A stretch of DNA of 64,000 nucleotides from Haemonchus contortus. Its lineage: Eukaryota > Nematoda > Chromadorea > Rhabditida > Trichostrongylidae. Made by a program: the position numbers and the translations under genes. This document shows positions 10,266 through 25,200 of the stretch, piece after piece. The notes under the pieces were generated by a model. That model was not told where the DNA came from, did not search any database, and was given only the letters and a program-made list of their open reading frames with translations. The first letter of the stretch is position 1. Every line of letters starts with the position of its first letter. Location of the stretch: positions 10,132,940 through 10,196,939 of the forward strand of contig LS997563.1 in NCBI GenBank assembly GCA_000469685.2. Reading direction: 5' to 3'.

Positions 10266-13200
10266 ATGGAGCGTTTGTGTGTTTTTGTCGAGCAGAAAAC
10301 ACACGACATATTCTACTGGTTGGGTTTGAAAATCGCCGACTGGCCAAAAACATGGCTTGCAATTTGGTAAGTGGATTACATTCCGGATAGGATATGTGAA
10401 GAATTTGGGACATTAGGTCCGGTTATTCAAACATCCTTGAACTTTCTCTAAAAAAATTTTCTCCTTTGAATTGTTATGGATTTTCTTCGATACATATGTC
10501 GATTCTGGTGAAGTAAGACTTTCATTGTTATGATTTTGTTCCAAACCTACTCGAATTGAATCGTAGGTACGTTAATCGACGGTATCCCCTTATAAGAGAA
10601 GATAGGGTTGTATCGAGCATTTCCGTGTCCAGCATCGATTCCCATTCAGACTCACAATGGCGTTTGAATGGAAATGTGACAATTCAAACGCCATAGCGAA
10701 TTTGAATGGGATTCGAATGATGGGCGCACCCCAGCAAGGGATCAGTTCTTGTCGAGAGACTCCATCGTTTAGGCCTAAACTTCGCAAGGGAGCAGTTTAT
10801 CAAGAAGTCAATGTTTAGCATTTCCCTGTACAATTGGGGAATTCCCGGTTGTTCTCCCTAGTTTCAATTACCCGATAGGAGTTCTTGGGTTAGAGTTGAA
10901 CTCGTCATGTCACCCTTTCTATATGTTTTGACATAAATGGCTTATGTTCCGTTCAGTTTTATCTAATCCAATACATATTTAATGGTCCTTTATTAATTGA
11001 TCCCTGGTAATGTGGGTGGAGGATAGGGGAGCTTCTAAATGGTAACCTAAAGGAGAAGCTGGCTTCCTTCGTTAGATCCTATGTTCAATTGGCGGTAAAC
11101 TTGGTGTTGTTAGCTTCAAAATTGAAAGTGCACTGTCATCGCCGATCGCTTAGAGAGCAAGTTTCTGGTACGACAGATTTGTATAGATTCGAAACAATAT
11201 TTTGAGCTAGCGGTGAAGAATGCTTTCTGAGAAGCTTACCGACCTTTCGATTCTGAAAAGTTTTTGTGACGTTCATGTGGTAAATATCATGTCATACAAA
11301 CAGATGTTTTGTAGATGATGTAGTGGTTGAGATGGAGGAATGCGGGTCAGTAGGTGGTAGAGACTTGTAAGGACTAAACAGAAGTGATAAGGGTGTCTTG
11401 CTGATGATGGAGGTCGATTTATCGATTCCGTTACAACCTTCTTCACCTTTCACGCTTTGACAAGAATCGGCCTGGGTGGCCGCATAAACTGGCTAAAGTC
11501 AGTTAGTAGGCTTGGAAAAAGTCGCACCGTTTCTGTAGAATGTAATGCGACCATTTATCTTTTTATCCCTGTCGATGCGATTGTCTGAAGCTCGTTGGCG
11601 ACGCTATTCGAGGCACCTTAATACTCAGCGTCCCGTCGGTCCACTAGTCAGACAACTTTTGTCCTCACGTCATAACAGGCTCTTCGTCCCATAGCGAACC
11701 AATTGGGTGCCCGTACGCTGGTCGTTTAGTACACGTTGATTGGCTTGGGTGGTCTAAAAGCATGACAGTGGACTAAATTTGTACATGGGTGGTCGATTCG
11801 GATAGGTTCTACTGAATTTTATATCATCGGCGGTGGTACCGCAGTTTGACGGTGCATTCCCTGATCGAATCCCGTAGGAACAAACCAGACCTTCTAAGCC
11901 TTCGGGGGCTGAATCGTCGGAGACTTTCATACTGATTGTTGACCCTCTTTCAAAAAGCGTGGTGTTTATAAAAATTTGGCATTCACCGGCTATTTCTTCA
12001 TTGAGATCAGTCATTTTTGAATCGATTTTTATGCATAATTGATTCGATCGGAGCTTCAGCGGGTTCGAATGAAAGTGAAAGTTTCGCTTCTACAGTCCAT
12101 CTATTCGATCGACAAAAATTTGCTCGTTTCGTTTCTGAAAATGTGTCAACCACGGTTATCGCCCGTTGTCTTGCGCGTTACGATATCGCACGATAAGAAT
12201 ACAGGGAGATCTTTTGTGCTTACCGGAGCGGAGAGCCACCTGACGGACGGCCATTCTCCATCCATCTGACGACGACCTCACCCATCACCTCACCCCATGA
12301 ACACGGTCCGATGGCCTTAATCGCTCTTACCTTGCTGCGTGAGGGATTTCCATGAACGAATTCACACTGATGTAAGGTAGCTGACAACTTGCAGAAGTCA
12401 ATGCAATCCTCAAGTCGGTACAAGTACCGTCTGAACTGACTTAGGATGATTTGTTGAAGGGGAATCTTCAATTGAAAGTGAACACAGCAAAAATGTGTGA
12501 CCTTTTTCAGTTTTTCTAGCTTTTGAGTTAGCTGGTTCTGATTTTAACCCATGGAACTACAGTCTGGGATATATTACATATTGATAACTTTGAAACATCT
12601 TAGCGTTAGGTCCTGTGCTTATATAGGTCACGCCAGATTTCTCCGTCATATCCGCATTGAGCTAGTAAACCGAAACCGGTTCTCTCGTAAACCCCTCCAC
12701 ACATCCTAGCAGCTAACCACAAAAGAACTTGCTCCCCCTTAGCGACGTGAAGACGAGCGCATTCGCACTAAAGTAAGCCCTTCACATGTTATTTATGGAC
12801 CTTCATGGGTACTACTAAATCCGCTCTTCGAGGACATAAATGCGATACTTATGAGACCCGCTCAACCCATCGTTTCAGCCTCCATAGGTGGGAGAAGGGG
12901 AATAAGCCTAGGAAGATACTAGAACCGCAAGACAGAGCATTTGTAGGAAAGAATGAAACTGAATATAGCAACGATACAGAGCGAAAATTCTTGAAGTTTT
13001 CTCTTCAAACCGAGATCTATCCTTTTTCTTTAGGAAGTTTTTAAGTTCTGCAGCTTCCGACTCCATTTTTTAACGTGAAATTTTCTTTTGAATATTTAAT
13101 AACGAATTAACTAGTCAAAGCCAACACGGCGGCAATTCGTAAGACTATAAATGGGACTATTACCTATATTCTTTGCGTTTCGAGTAGCAGAACTGGTAAA

Positions 13201-16200
13201 GGTATTGGTTAGTAACATGGATGTGGACATGTGGAGTAGTGGTAATGGAGAGGATCAAACTGTAGCTCGACAAGCGCGATTCATTATGTACCGCTTGTAG
13301 CTCTCAGTTTTCCCCTTTCGGGAGAGTACTCTACAGTAGCCAACTTCGGGAAGCTACATCGCTAGGCTCTGGCCAATTCAGTGATGAGAGTCAGCCGATG
13401 TCAATGTCAGTTTTCAGCTTGAAGTGATGGGTTTGATGTAGCGGACGATACTGTCTTAACAGTGGCATATTTTGTGGACGATAAAAATTGTTTTTCACAA
13501 TAAAAAAAGAATTATGAAAAGATTCGACGTTTATAGTTGTCTTATGGTCGCAACGGCCAATAATCATACAAAACTTCATAGTATTTGATTTAGATAACTT
13601 TGGAAAAAATGACATATTTCATACAAGGGTAGGAATACCTGAAGGGGAATTAATGACAGAAAAGAAAGTCAGAGTGAAAATCATTTTTTGTCATTCTAGT
13701 GTCATATGGGCATGTTTGATGGCCGGTGGAGTATCACGATTCAAGGAGGTTAACAATGTGCGCGATCATTTCAGGTGAGTTTTAAAACTCGTTAATATTC
13801 TTGGTAGCCTACTCCATATAAGGTTTTTACTGTAATTTTATGGGCGAATGGGCGGAGGTTATGGAGTGGTAAGTGGCTTACGCTACCACATGCATGATCT
13901 GGGATCAATTCGCCAAGCCTTTTATCCCTCAGGGGTCGATCGGATGAGGGCGTATCCCAAAAAGGGGATTGATTGATTACGAGACTTTTAGATTTGATTA
14001 AGGGAATATCGAAGCGTTAAAGTATCCATGTCTACTGATCCAGTCGAATTTCCACCCTTCTTCGAATGTTTAATATTTTTTGTTAGCGACTAGAAATAAT
14101 TTACGACGCGAATGGTCCCCTATCCTTGACTTTCGTTTAGTATGCACAACTTGAACACGACACCCAGCATTCGGGTTCGGGTTTCACTGGCTGCTTCGAA
14201 ACGCTGTTTTGCTCACTTCTCGTTTGGTAATAGTGGGCCTCCTTCAACTTATAGTACTCCCCTTTGTTTCAGTTTCGGTCCTGAAGATAGTTTTTGTAAC
14301 CGCTGTGTCTAAGCTCTGTAGTCAATCGGGGTATTGGGGGAAAAGCAATATCAGAAGCCTATGGAAAGTCTACATTCTTCAAGCGAGGAATCAGCGCAAA
14401 ATAGGGCGGAACTTCCTGCTGGGGCGGAGTTTTTCAAACAAAATGAACCTTCCATTTCCCTATTGTTCTCGTCTTGAGGATAATAAATCAGTGAATCTGC
14501 CACGCTTGCGTGATGACTACTGGTAAGTGTGAACTGAGCTTTTTGGTTCCTGTTGGATTGGCTGTCTGGAAATTTCTACCGTTTCACATTTAAGCTGTAT
14601 TTGCCATCTCCAATGACATGTTAGGTTTTTCTTCGACCGATATCCGTCATAACCAGATATTATTCGCTTCATTTGGTGGACGAGTGCTCATCAGAAAATC
14701 ATTGAGAAAAAGAAAACGGCCTGAATGTTTTTGTGTTCTCTCCGAAAGCCGCACGAAGTTGCTTCCACTGAGCGCGATTTTATTCCGTAGCTAATATTAA
14801 ATGGCCCGTTCATGGCCTATTTATAGTTCTTCTACAGAACACGGACTTTCTGGATGTCAGCTAGAATCAGAGCAAGAAGTCCTCCCTCTGTCATTTCCCT
14901 AGAAAACTTCCCCCACAAGCTTCTGCTTGTGTGGGAGGTTTTCTGGGGAAATGTCAGACAGGACTGCCTAAATCTATAGGCATGTTATCAATGTTAATTT
15001 CCAACAACATTCTGCAGTACGTCCTACATGTTGGGCAGGGTAAGAACTGAGAGCGGCCAGCTCGACCTTGTTAGTTTGGAAAACTTGCTACTTATGAGCG
15101 GACCACATAGTTGGGCCACGCATTCACTTTCTACCCAAAAGCTTTCCAGTAGTTTTCTGTTGAGTATTTGAGAGACATGTATAATTGGTTCACGGGTACG
15201 AAAGGGAGCATATCTGCTACCGAACAATCGGCTCTGATAAGAACTATGTAGTGGTCTGTAGTGTCATTTTTCGCTGTCTACTGTGCCCTCTTTCCGAGAG
15301 CTAATGTATCTGAAGTGAAAGGGACGACGATGTCGTTGATGTTCGAAATTTTATACAGAATGGCATTGTTATTATCGCCATTTGATTGAAATGATTAGAG
15401 CACATTACTCCACTTTATATGCGATGCTTTCGTTTTTGTTTCACAACCGGATCATGGATAATCATTCAGATGATCACATTTTTACCTCCCAGCCGTGACC
15501 TAGTTCGATCATGTTTTCCAGCGATTCTATTCATCATAGCAACAATAAAATGACGGCAACAGATAAAAGGGAATTGGAATCCGTTCAATGAGGAGTGAGG
15601 TCAAAGAAAAACTCCTGATAGAGCTAGAATAAGATGGGCTGAGGAAACTTCACAGCTCTGAGGATGGCATTCAGCGAGAACTAAAGAGTTCCATTCAGAT
15701 TTGCGAGGTTTGAGTGTGCTGTAATAGGATGCCGATGATGAATGAAAAAAAGTGGTAAAATTGATAAATGGTGATAAGGACGATAGCAGACGCTGGGAGA
15801 GCTACCGTAATCGTTGACTGGTTGTGCTTATGTCAACGGAACAGCGCTTGCACTTACACCTATTTAGTAAGCTAGGGTTGAGGTATATGTAGTAGTGGTG
15901 ATAACAGATGATAAGGGCCTGTTCTATTCACTACGTTTCAGGGCTCAATCATATAGACGATGAGACGTAGATAAAAAAGATAGGCGTATGGAAAGAAACC
16001 GGCTAATAAGAGCTGGTAAGACATGCTTCTTTAATGTACGAAAGATCCACAGAATTTGTCAGAGCTTTTCCTGGTAGTTCAGCGTTCACTGTGGCAACTT
16101 GGGAACGTGACAAGCTGTGGGTATGGAAGATAAAATATGAAAGAAGAAACTTTTTGTCGAACCCTTTATACTATCAATTCCTTCATGACATGCGCCTACA

Positions 16201-19200
16201 CATTCGACTTCTATTCAGGATGGTAGTGGCAACTGAGCCTATACAACCAACAACCTATATGACCTAAACAATACCTGCGGAGGCCAGCCTAAATTTAAGG
16301 TTAGGCCTTACCCTCCTGGACGAGGAAGGGTTGGTTGGTCTAGGCTTTGTCGGTCCGAGGCTCGGTCCCGGACTACATTGGCCCTCCTCCGCCTCCGCCA
16401 GTTATGGTGTATGTACTTGACGAAAAGTGACGGTGGACGATAAATCCTGGTTAACGTCAATAATTATAAAAAAGTGAAAACCCATCACTCCTCACGATCG
16501 AAATGTGACCTTAATGTCCTTTTGTCATGAAAACTGTGGTGATAACTCTAGCTTTCACCATTTGGGGCATCCTTTCACTTACCTCTAAACTGGCTTGACA
16601 AATTGCTTGCGTCGGTTACGGATATGTCGCTAAGAGGGCGAGGGAAAGAACAGAAGAAACAAAAGGAGTCATCGGCGTGAAAAATAAAACACGATGTTAA
16701 TTGGGCAACCTGTTTCGCTTGGACTCGTAATTCGCTCGCCATCGCGGTCCAAACTGGTAAAGGATGTTGCTTATAGCGTTGATCACTTTTTCTTTGAATG
16801 CCTCTTGACTTTTTCCCAGAACCCATCAAATTTACAAGCGTTAGCATCCCACTAGCCCAGCAAATCAGATTTTATCCACTTGGATGAGTATGTTACGATC
16901 TCAGTTGGAAAGTATTGATAGCCGGCTGGGGCCCGATTCTGTGAAAGCGCCATACTTCGACTATACCCCAATTCCTTTTTTTCAAGGACAGCTGTCAGAT
17001 TCTACCAGTTCCAATGATGAATATTTTTAGTGCCGCCGACTCTCCATCACGGTACGAGTTTGCTGTGGCCCGAGAATTCTTCCAGGAGTTGGGCAGTCCG
17101 TTTCATGTTGTCGTTGCCTTGAAAGCTGCAGATGAAGGAAATCTTCTGCGACCAAAGTGAGCAGTTCAAATGGGAGATTCAAAACAAATAAATATTCAAT
17201 TTTCGCAGGTATATCGACAAGGCGATAGAAATAGAGGACTTTCTACAGTACAAGCTGAAAGTGGAACATGATGGAAAATGGTATTCGTATTCGGATTTTT
17301 GTGGTACACAATGTGAAACCAGTGATGCGGTGAGCCCTTTATGTCCTTTACAACTTCCATATACATTTAGATTTTCAATCGATTTTATTTTTAAACCGAT
17401 CCAGGGGTGCCCCTTTGATTGCCTCCCATTTAGATGTATTAGATTTGTGGGGTTCTTATATTCCTAGTGATTTTGAACCCCTCTCTTAGCTTTTTATTAC
17501 GTCGTTGAGATAGAGATCAGTAAAGTAGGAGTAGGCATAAGCATAGGAAGCATAAGCCGAGTTCGAGTCCTCTCCAAGGCAAACAAATCAATCGCTGACT
17601 CAGCCTTCTTGTTCAACCCCTATAGCTTTATTATTTTCAGGTTAGCATATTCCTTACAATGTTTCGTGATCAACAAATGAAAGGCACAAAGCATGTGAAG
17701 CTTACGTATCCCTCAATGGACGTTTTTGGCCATCATGTTTATCTGGCAAACAACATCTTCGTGGTAACTGTCAACAATCTGTAAGTGAACGTTCTCCTGT
17801 CAGCCAGCTTTTCATGGCATTGAGCCAGGTCACTTAATTATTCTGCAGGTCTCAGATCGTCGAAGAATCTCGCCTGATTGCAATCAACTTCCATGCAATC
17901 TACAACAACGAGAGCTCTGTGGCCATTATGCGCAAATGGGAAAAGGCATGAGCTTCTGAAGCCTTTAATCTGAACTTAGTTCTTTCAAAATTAGGCAATT
18001 TAGGCAGTCTTTGAATATTCTCAATCTACTCTGAAGGATCCCCTTGTTCATGTATTCTGTACCAGTGAAGGTCTCGTATCTGAAGAAGTCCGAAGGACAG
18101 GTGATTGTTTGAAAATTTTGTGCTCTGAACTCCTCATTATCCTTACGCATTGTGTGAGAGTTTCCATTCTCCTTTTGAGACTGTAAATCTGAAAAGTTCC
18201 CATTTCAAACTAGAATTACCTCGGGGAAGAAAATTTTACAACTTTATTAGGACTCTGAATTCGTCATCCACATTGTATGAATAGTACTCTTCGACACATC
18301 CATTGATTTTTATCATTAAAAACGGCAGATTTATACGTCAAGTGTTGTTGGTACTATCCGTCACCTCCTTCTGTCCAAATTAATTTTCTTCCCCGCCCCT
18401 TCCTCCGACATGCGCCACATACTTTTTTTCAGGGGCTTTCTGATGAAAGAAAGTTTTTCCTACATAAAATTCTGCTCTTGACTTCCTGCTCAGCTTTCCC
18501 GATTGTGTACGGAGGGAAGGCCATGATTTCTTGGAAAGTGCTGTAAGGCCAGGGTGCATCAAATGCGGCTCTGTCACTCATCGCGCGCAATATAACTGCA
18601 GAAAGTATAGTCTCCTCAAAGACATCTCATACTTTTCGCGCGCGGCAAGCGACAAATTCGCATGATCTGATTCCTGGTCCTTATTAGGTAAAGAAGCGAT
18701 GTTGTAATTAAGTGAAACTTGTAAGAAGGGACAGAGTGAGGTTAAACAATGAAGAAGGTGGTTCACTTCGCCTTTTTATTATCATAAACATTTTCTTCGA
18801 TTTGTTCAAGCTATGGATTGACCAGAGACCGTAATTCAGGACACATTTTTTCGACAATTTATTTCAATCTATTGTATATGTATTAAGGTATCCTTGCCAT
18901 GCCATATTTGGGAGTTACGTTTTTGATATTGCTGGTATTCACAATGACGACGACACTTCGTAGAGATCCAGTCAAGAGTAATCCGCTTGAGTCATTTCTT
19001 GGAGTCATCTGTCCAATTTTGTCGCTCGTTGCTTCATTTGGGCATCTCTTCTGGGTAGGCCATCTCTGCTTCACTTTTAGTTAGCCTTTCTCATGATTGA
19101 TGTTTTCGACGATCAAATTCGAATGTTTAAGATGGGATTCGAATTTCTACCGATTGTCACGGTAGTACCCTTCTTAATACTAGCTATAGGTGTTGATGAT

Positions 19201-22200
19201 GTGTTCATTTTTATCCACTGCTTTCATTTGACAAACGATAAGTAAGCGGTTTTTCATATTTCCTATCGGTTTCTGATGGTTTGAATGTGCATTTTAGGCT
19301 TTCCGTACGAAAGCGGATCGCAGAGACATTAGCTGATGCTGGTCCATCGATCTCCATTACATCGCTCACAAATTTGCTATCTTTTGGCATCGGTATCTTC
19401 ACATCCACTCCAGCTATCTACGTGAGTTTATACTTTGGCTTCAAACTCATCCTCGTCGCGTAAAAATGACGTCGCAGAGTGGCGATGGAGTGAGCAGTAG
19501 TCATGATCGTGGCTACTCCTCTCCAATGGTAAAAATGGCCCACTGCCAGCTATTTTTTCATTTTCGTCCAATCAGTAGTATTGTGGGCTTGGCTTGGACA
19601 TTTCATACACCCACTGATCAGTCGCTGCTCGAAACTGGTGATAAAGGTGTGGTTAAGGGCGTATAGGATAAGTCACAGACCATCCGCAGAGCACTGCATT
19701 ACTTAGTTAGTTGTCTCGCATTGCAGCATTCATTCGGGACTGTTGATCACTTCCCATGTGGGAGAGTACGCGTATGTAAGGGGATGTGGAAGCGCTGAAT
19801 GCAAGATCTTCACACTGTCAACTTCCATTGTTTTGAGCGGGTGTGTATCTTGCGCCCGATCAGGTTGCCGCGCTCGCTGCAGCCGATGGCCCACAGTTGC
19901 GTGATGTCAAAATTCCATTCGATTTCCAATGGAAGGTTATGTAATTGTTACTAAAACGCACTTGCTTGCCGTCAAGGAATCCGGGTAATCTGGGTTAAAT
20001 ATTGCCAACCGTTTTGTTCGCAAAGAACACTGGCAACTGTAAACAAAAATGGGCTCACCTCTCGCTCTGTGGCGGTTTACGGGAGCGGACAACATTCCCA
20101 TAAATTCCATCATATTAGTCCTTTATCACTAGGAATAGGAATGTTAAAGCGCTCTTCACTAGACGACGTTCCCTTAACCTGTTTTTAGCCAAGGACGGGG
20201 GATAGATTTTTTCAGAACGTAAGCTGTAGGCGATTCAGGGTTGCCGTTGCAGGAATGCAGTGGCTGGGCTTGACCAAATTGAAAAACTTCTCGTTGCAGT
20301 GCACAATTGGCGGTTCAAGAGAAATACTTGCTTTGCTGGATCTGTTCAGATGCACAGACTGCGTTAGCCGTAGATCTGCAATGGGAATCTTTGCAATGCT
20401 CATAAGGGGGACCGTCCGCTGCTGCAAAATTTCTTTCCCTAACTTTAGAGGCACAGTTCGCGATAATTTTGGGTAATCCAGATTATGATGGAAAATGGAA
20501 GACAAGATCGAAAACAGTGCGATGAATGTGAAAAAAACTGCGTGAATCGGTGTTACCAAAGTGAAAAAAGGCTTCGAAAGACCGTTAAAAAGGGGGCTGG
20601 ACGAGAATTAGACCAGAAAAATGATGAAGAGTGGGGCGTTTGGACGAGCTATACAGTGCGTCTCACTGCGTACGTGTGGGTCCCGGTGCGTAAACAAAAA
20701 ATCCTAGTAACAGCAAAAGTAGCTCACCCTTCTGCAGCCTCTAGGAGTAGGAAATTGAATAAGGGATCGCGGCAGCAAAAAGAATAACAGAGGAATAAAG
20801 ATTGAGAGAAAAACATTGCCTCATCACTCGGCGGTCAAATGCGTGGGTCCTAGAACGAATAGTTTCACTCTACATTGTCTTGACACTCGTCTGACGTGAC
20901 ATCGATCCAGTGGAGAAGAAGCGTGGCTTTCACGCCCCTCGAACTATCGTGAACTGTGTCTTTAAAGTTCGATGAGCGGATTGTGAGGCATAGGGTTGAA
21001 TAGAACTGAAAATCATTACCCAGCTTATGACTTATCTATGGCTATAGGTGTCCAAGAAAGTAATACACCGTTTATTTTTTTATTTCACTTAGTTACTTAC
21101 TTCTATGTGTACTTACAGACATTTTGCCTCTTTATTTCTGTCGCGGTCATCTACGACTATATCTACCAAATATTCTTCTTCTCGGCCGTACTGACATTAG
21201 GAGGTCATCGTGAAGCACGTCGAGGAAATGCCTATCTCTGTTGTATGACGGTGCCTCCTCCCACTAAGGTACGTTCATGTTTAAAGTTTGCTTTTTGATG
21301 GTTTGATCCGTTCGAGTGTAGTGTAGCATTCATATTCATAAACCTGTTGAATTGTACGCCTGAGCTGGAAAAGCCTGATGGCGGCGGGAGACGGGCGTTA
21401 GGAACCATTTTGGGTAATCGATTTGCCGCACGCGGCTGTCGCTGACCACTCATTCGCCGTTATTACAGCTCTAGCGTTCTTCGTACAGCTCAATCGATAT
21501 GCGGTCATTATTTCATGCATAATTCTACTATTAGTACTTTTGTTCTTGTATTTCTCACCTACTGCTGCATCCTGTTACATTCCTTCGCGCGCGACGCCCC
21601 TCTCACCGAGACGCGACCATTTCGTTCCTAACGCACCACACCCGATGGCGGCGGGGCACTAGGGAGGTTACTGTATCACCCGTTCACGGGACGTCAACAT
21701 CTGACCTGCCACCATGACTACGAGACCGGCGGGGAACTTACACGTGGCTACTGCGATTCAGTGATGATAAACCCAAATTTTTCGCCTGCGCTTGGTCCCC
21801 ATCCACTGATTAGTTGAACAGTCTTGGGAAATGAAATATAGTTTACCGTTACATTACCGTTTCCTACCGTAATTGATGTTTTGCACTCAAACGGCGTGCC
21901 GCGCTCGCCGCAACCGGTTGCTCACTGTGAAGGGATAATGTGAATTTTCCATAGACGGCTACGATGACTGCCCAAGAACCATTGCCTCTTACTGTGCGAG
22001 TACGGGTAGGCAATGACCACCCTTCCTACTGCGTGGTTAGATGGCTGTTTTGATAATGAAGAAAGAAATTATGAGTGGGCGGGTGTCAGGAAACTCTTGG
22101 CTTTGCGACCTAATAGAAAGTAGGTTCCTGCTCATGTTAGCTACGACCTCATTGTCTACGCGTTAGTGAACTCCTCCGGATGCTCCTAGTGAGACTAGTG

Positions 22201-25200
22201 GTGGAGGGAGGGTTGCGGAGACAGTGAAAATGAGTGCTGTGCATTTGGTTTCCTTTCCATCCTCCTTGTAGCACGGACAAAGGTCGACAGTAAAGCTCTG
22301 TAAATGAACCAAATTTAGCTCGAGAAGAATGAGAAACCTTCTTGGATTGTGCGGAAGGCTTCGAAAATTCTTGACGTCATCCTTGATGCGTGGGTTGATT
22401 TTAGTCTGTCAATCTGGAGCAAATTCATTGTCGGAGGTGAGTTTGAGTTCGGTTGTTTGCTTCCTAATGACACTGTGACTCTTTGTTAACACCTTCATAA
22501 ATCTCGTTCCAGGAGTGATGTTGGCCTACTGGGCAGTGATGATTCATGGTGTTATGCAGATCAAAGTTGGTCTGTCCTCAGAAAAACTCTTCCTCGATGA
22601 TTCACCACTTTTGGAACTTGTTCGAATGCAGACTAATGTAATCTTCAAAGAAGGAGGCCAGGTTACTAGTTCTTACCATTTTCCCCCATACTTCTTGTCA
22701 AAAGGCAGATTATAACCAAAGAGTGGGGGGGGGGGGGAATACAAACTTTTCGCAACCAGCTAAATCCAGGCGAATATTCTTCAAATTTTGTGGCGCAAAA
22801 AGCGTGATGGAGTTTACTTGAAGAGCCAAGAGGGGCCTCAAGTAATACAAACGATCAATTATTTTTTAGGTGGCCATCTTCGTAAATAGTCCGGGTAATA
22901 TGCATCTCCGAGAGTCGGTGCCAGAAATAATGAGGATCCTGCGAAGGTTTGAAACCGCTAACAACAGTGTTGGAGCTGCAAGTACTCATATGTGGCTGTT
23001 ACCTTACCTTCCTTATGTTGGCGAAAAGGTACCTTAAAAAAAGTATCAACTGTCGAATGGTACGCAATTTCATATTAAATATTTGAGGAGCATGGTTCAA
23101 TTGAATTCAAGTACCGCTACTTACCGGAATTCTTCAAGTTGACCGAGTACAGAAGATGGAGTCATTTTGTGAATCTTGGCGACCATGCGTATGTGCCATT
23201 ACAGCACTCCCTCAATTCCTCAGTTTTAAGCTTTTCATCTTCAGGGATTGTCTCGCTGAAAGGCCTTCGTGTCTACAGAAATTTGTGTTTTCCACTGGAT
23301 TCCATAATGCTGTCACATGGACGGAACGCCTGAATTTGTTGGAGCAATGGCGAGACATTGCAAGTGAATATCGACATCTCAACCTGACTGTCTACGAAGA
23401 CTTCTCGATGTATTCAGATCAGGTACTCTTACGAAACGCTCTGAAAATTTAGAACACAGGCCTGGAGGCGCCATTGCGGTCACTGCAACTAGGTCACGTT
23501 CGAATCGCTTCATGTGGTTCTACCTAACCGCCTTGACCATAGAGCTGGCTCTTACGATCTGCCACCAATCAGGGGATTGATCTTTTTCCTTCGAGAACTC
23601 GATCACTCCTTGATTCCAGCATCATGCTTGTTTTCATGTTTCCTTGCAACTTAAAGATAAAAGCGTAAATATGCGATGGAAATTAAACACGGCGCATTTC
23701 CTGGTTGAAACAACCCTTCATCGACTGCAGGCAAAACTTCAAAACTAATACTGCGATAGGAGTGGCAGTATCAATAATAATTCGAATTTCTTCCATGTGA
23801 CCGAGTTATAACGCAATGACACCTCTTGACCCCTTCTAAAAACTTTCTATTTACCTTGGATGATTGAGATGGCTGTTTTTTTAAGCTGCTATCAATCGTT
23901 CCTGTGACAGAACAAACGGTGTTTTTCGCTTTGGTGTGTATGCTGATTGTTCTTACGCTCTTCACACCCTCTCCAGTCACCATTTTGACATCCTCCTGCT
24001 CTGTGTTGTCGATCAATCTTGGTATGTTCTCTTTGGTGACGTTCTATTATAATCAATACATACAATACTGATACTGATAGGCGCTATGATGCCATACCTA
24101 TTGAAGTTTCTAAAAAAAAACCTGGGCCCTTCGTTCATTAGGGATCTGTGCTTGAAAACAAATACGCCCCTCATTTTCAGAAAAGCATACAATTTTGTGA
24201 CATACATTCGCAAAAGAAATTGGTGCTGGTGTAAGTAAAAGCGCTGCATATCAAAGGCAGCAACCAAAGGCCTAGTCGGCTGATGCGGAGATTAGCCGGC
24301 AACTCCTACAGTAACGCTCATTCGGTAATTTTGGAATTTTGGTCAATTGAGCAGCTTTTATGAGGCCCCATGCAGTAAGTGAAATCGCTGCTCCGTCGGT
24401 GATTTGGTGGTCGCTACTGGCCATCATCCACTTTAGTACCACCCCGGCAGTTGTTGGAGCTGCACGCAGAACTACATAAGCATGTTATCACGATATGGTA
24501 TGCGTGTTCAGAGCTAATAAACCTAAGTCTCCCTTCTCATCTCGGGTACGACTGGGAACAACACCTCTTATCACATAAATAGCAGCCTTCAGAGTTTGCG
24601 TTTTCATATTGCCGGCGCGCAACTGCGACGCGTATACGGCGCCGCCGTTCATTTAACGGTATCGATTTGCCGCCAACCACCGTAGCCACGCGAGACGCGC
24701 GTCGGCAGTGCTACAGACGCATACTCTGAAGGCAGCCACCTGCACACGATATAGCAGCAACCACACGCCTCACCCATGAGTCGCCCATAGCAGCCTCTGA
24801 TCTTTGACAGGCTACATTTGTTTTTCGAAATCCCAGTGAGTGGATTCTTGTTCTCGACAGTATGAAGGTGCAGCGATGATGGTATTTTCAAAAAGGTCCT
24901 TCCACTAGGTCATGTACGAATTGTCTTAGCGTCAAAGACAATTCCCTTACATATGATGTACATGAGAAATGAGTTTTGAGCTTAGTCAGTAATCCATCAC
25001 TGAACAAGAAGTCGAAAATCCAAATCGAAAACGCAAATTCAAAGTCTTAGTCTTTCGCGAACTTTTTGTCGCGATATACGAGGCCCCCTTAAGAGCTGGT
25101 GACTTTTGCATTGCAGTTTTGCATATTGTTAATCAAGGTCATGCCTTTAATTTAGCTGCTTCACATAGTCGTCCACACTCTGTTAGATTTTGAAGTTCCG

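Noticed and set aside
9935..10390. 151-codon plus-strand frame overlapping PTR exon 1
   Set aside because: It is Ser/Phe-rich from pyrimidine-rich DNA, is in a different frame from the recognised PTR exon and crosses its donor site.
11850..11890. GATCGAATCCC resembling a tRNA T arm
   Set aside because: No cloverleaf could be drawn around it on either strand.
17510..17600. GTTCGAGTCC resembling a tRNA B box
   Set aside because: No A box or acceptor stem could be paired at the right distance; the stretch is repetitive GCATAAGC sequence in an intron.
19081..19131. Acceptor TTTTAG at 19080 adding 17 residues to PTR exon 9
   Set aside because: It keeps the frame, but it would insert [17 protein letters not shown] in the middle of the sterol-sensing domain. 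The acceptor at 19131 joins LFW directly to MGFEFLPIV, as in the family.
23911..23950. Acceptor CCTGTGACAG at 23910 for PTR exon 17
   Set aside because: After a phase-0 exon it leads to a stop within twelve codons. The acceptor at 23885 gives the hydrophobic helix expected and the right phase.
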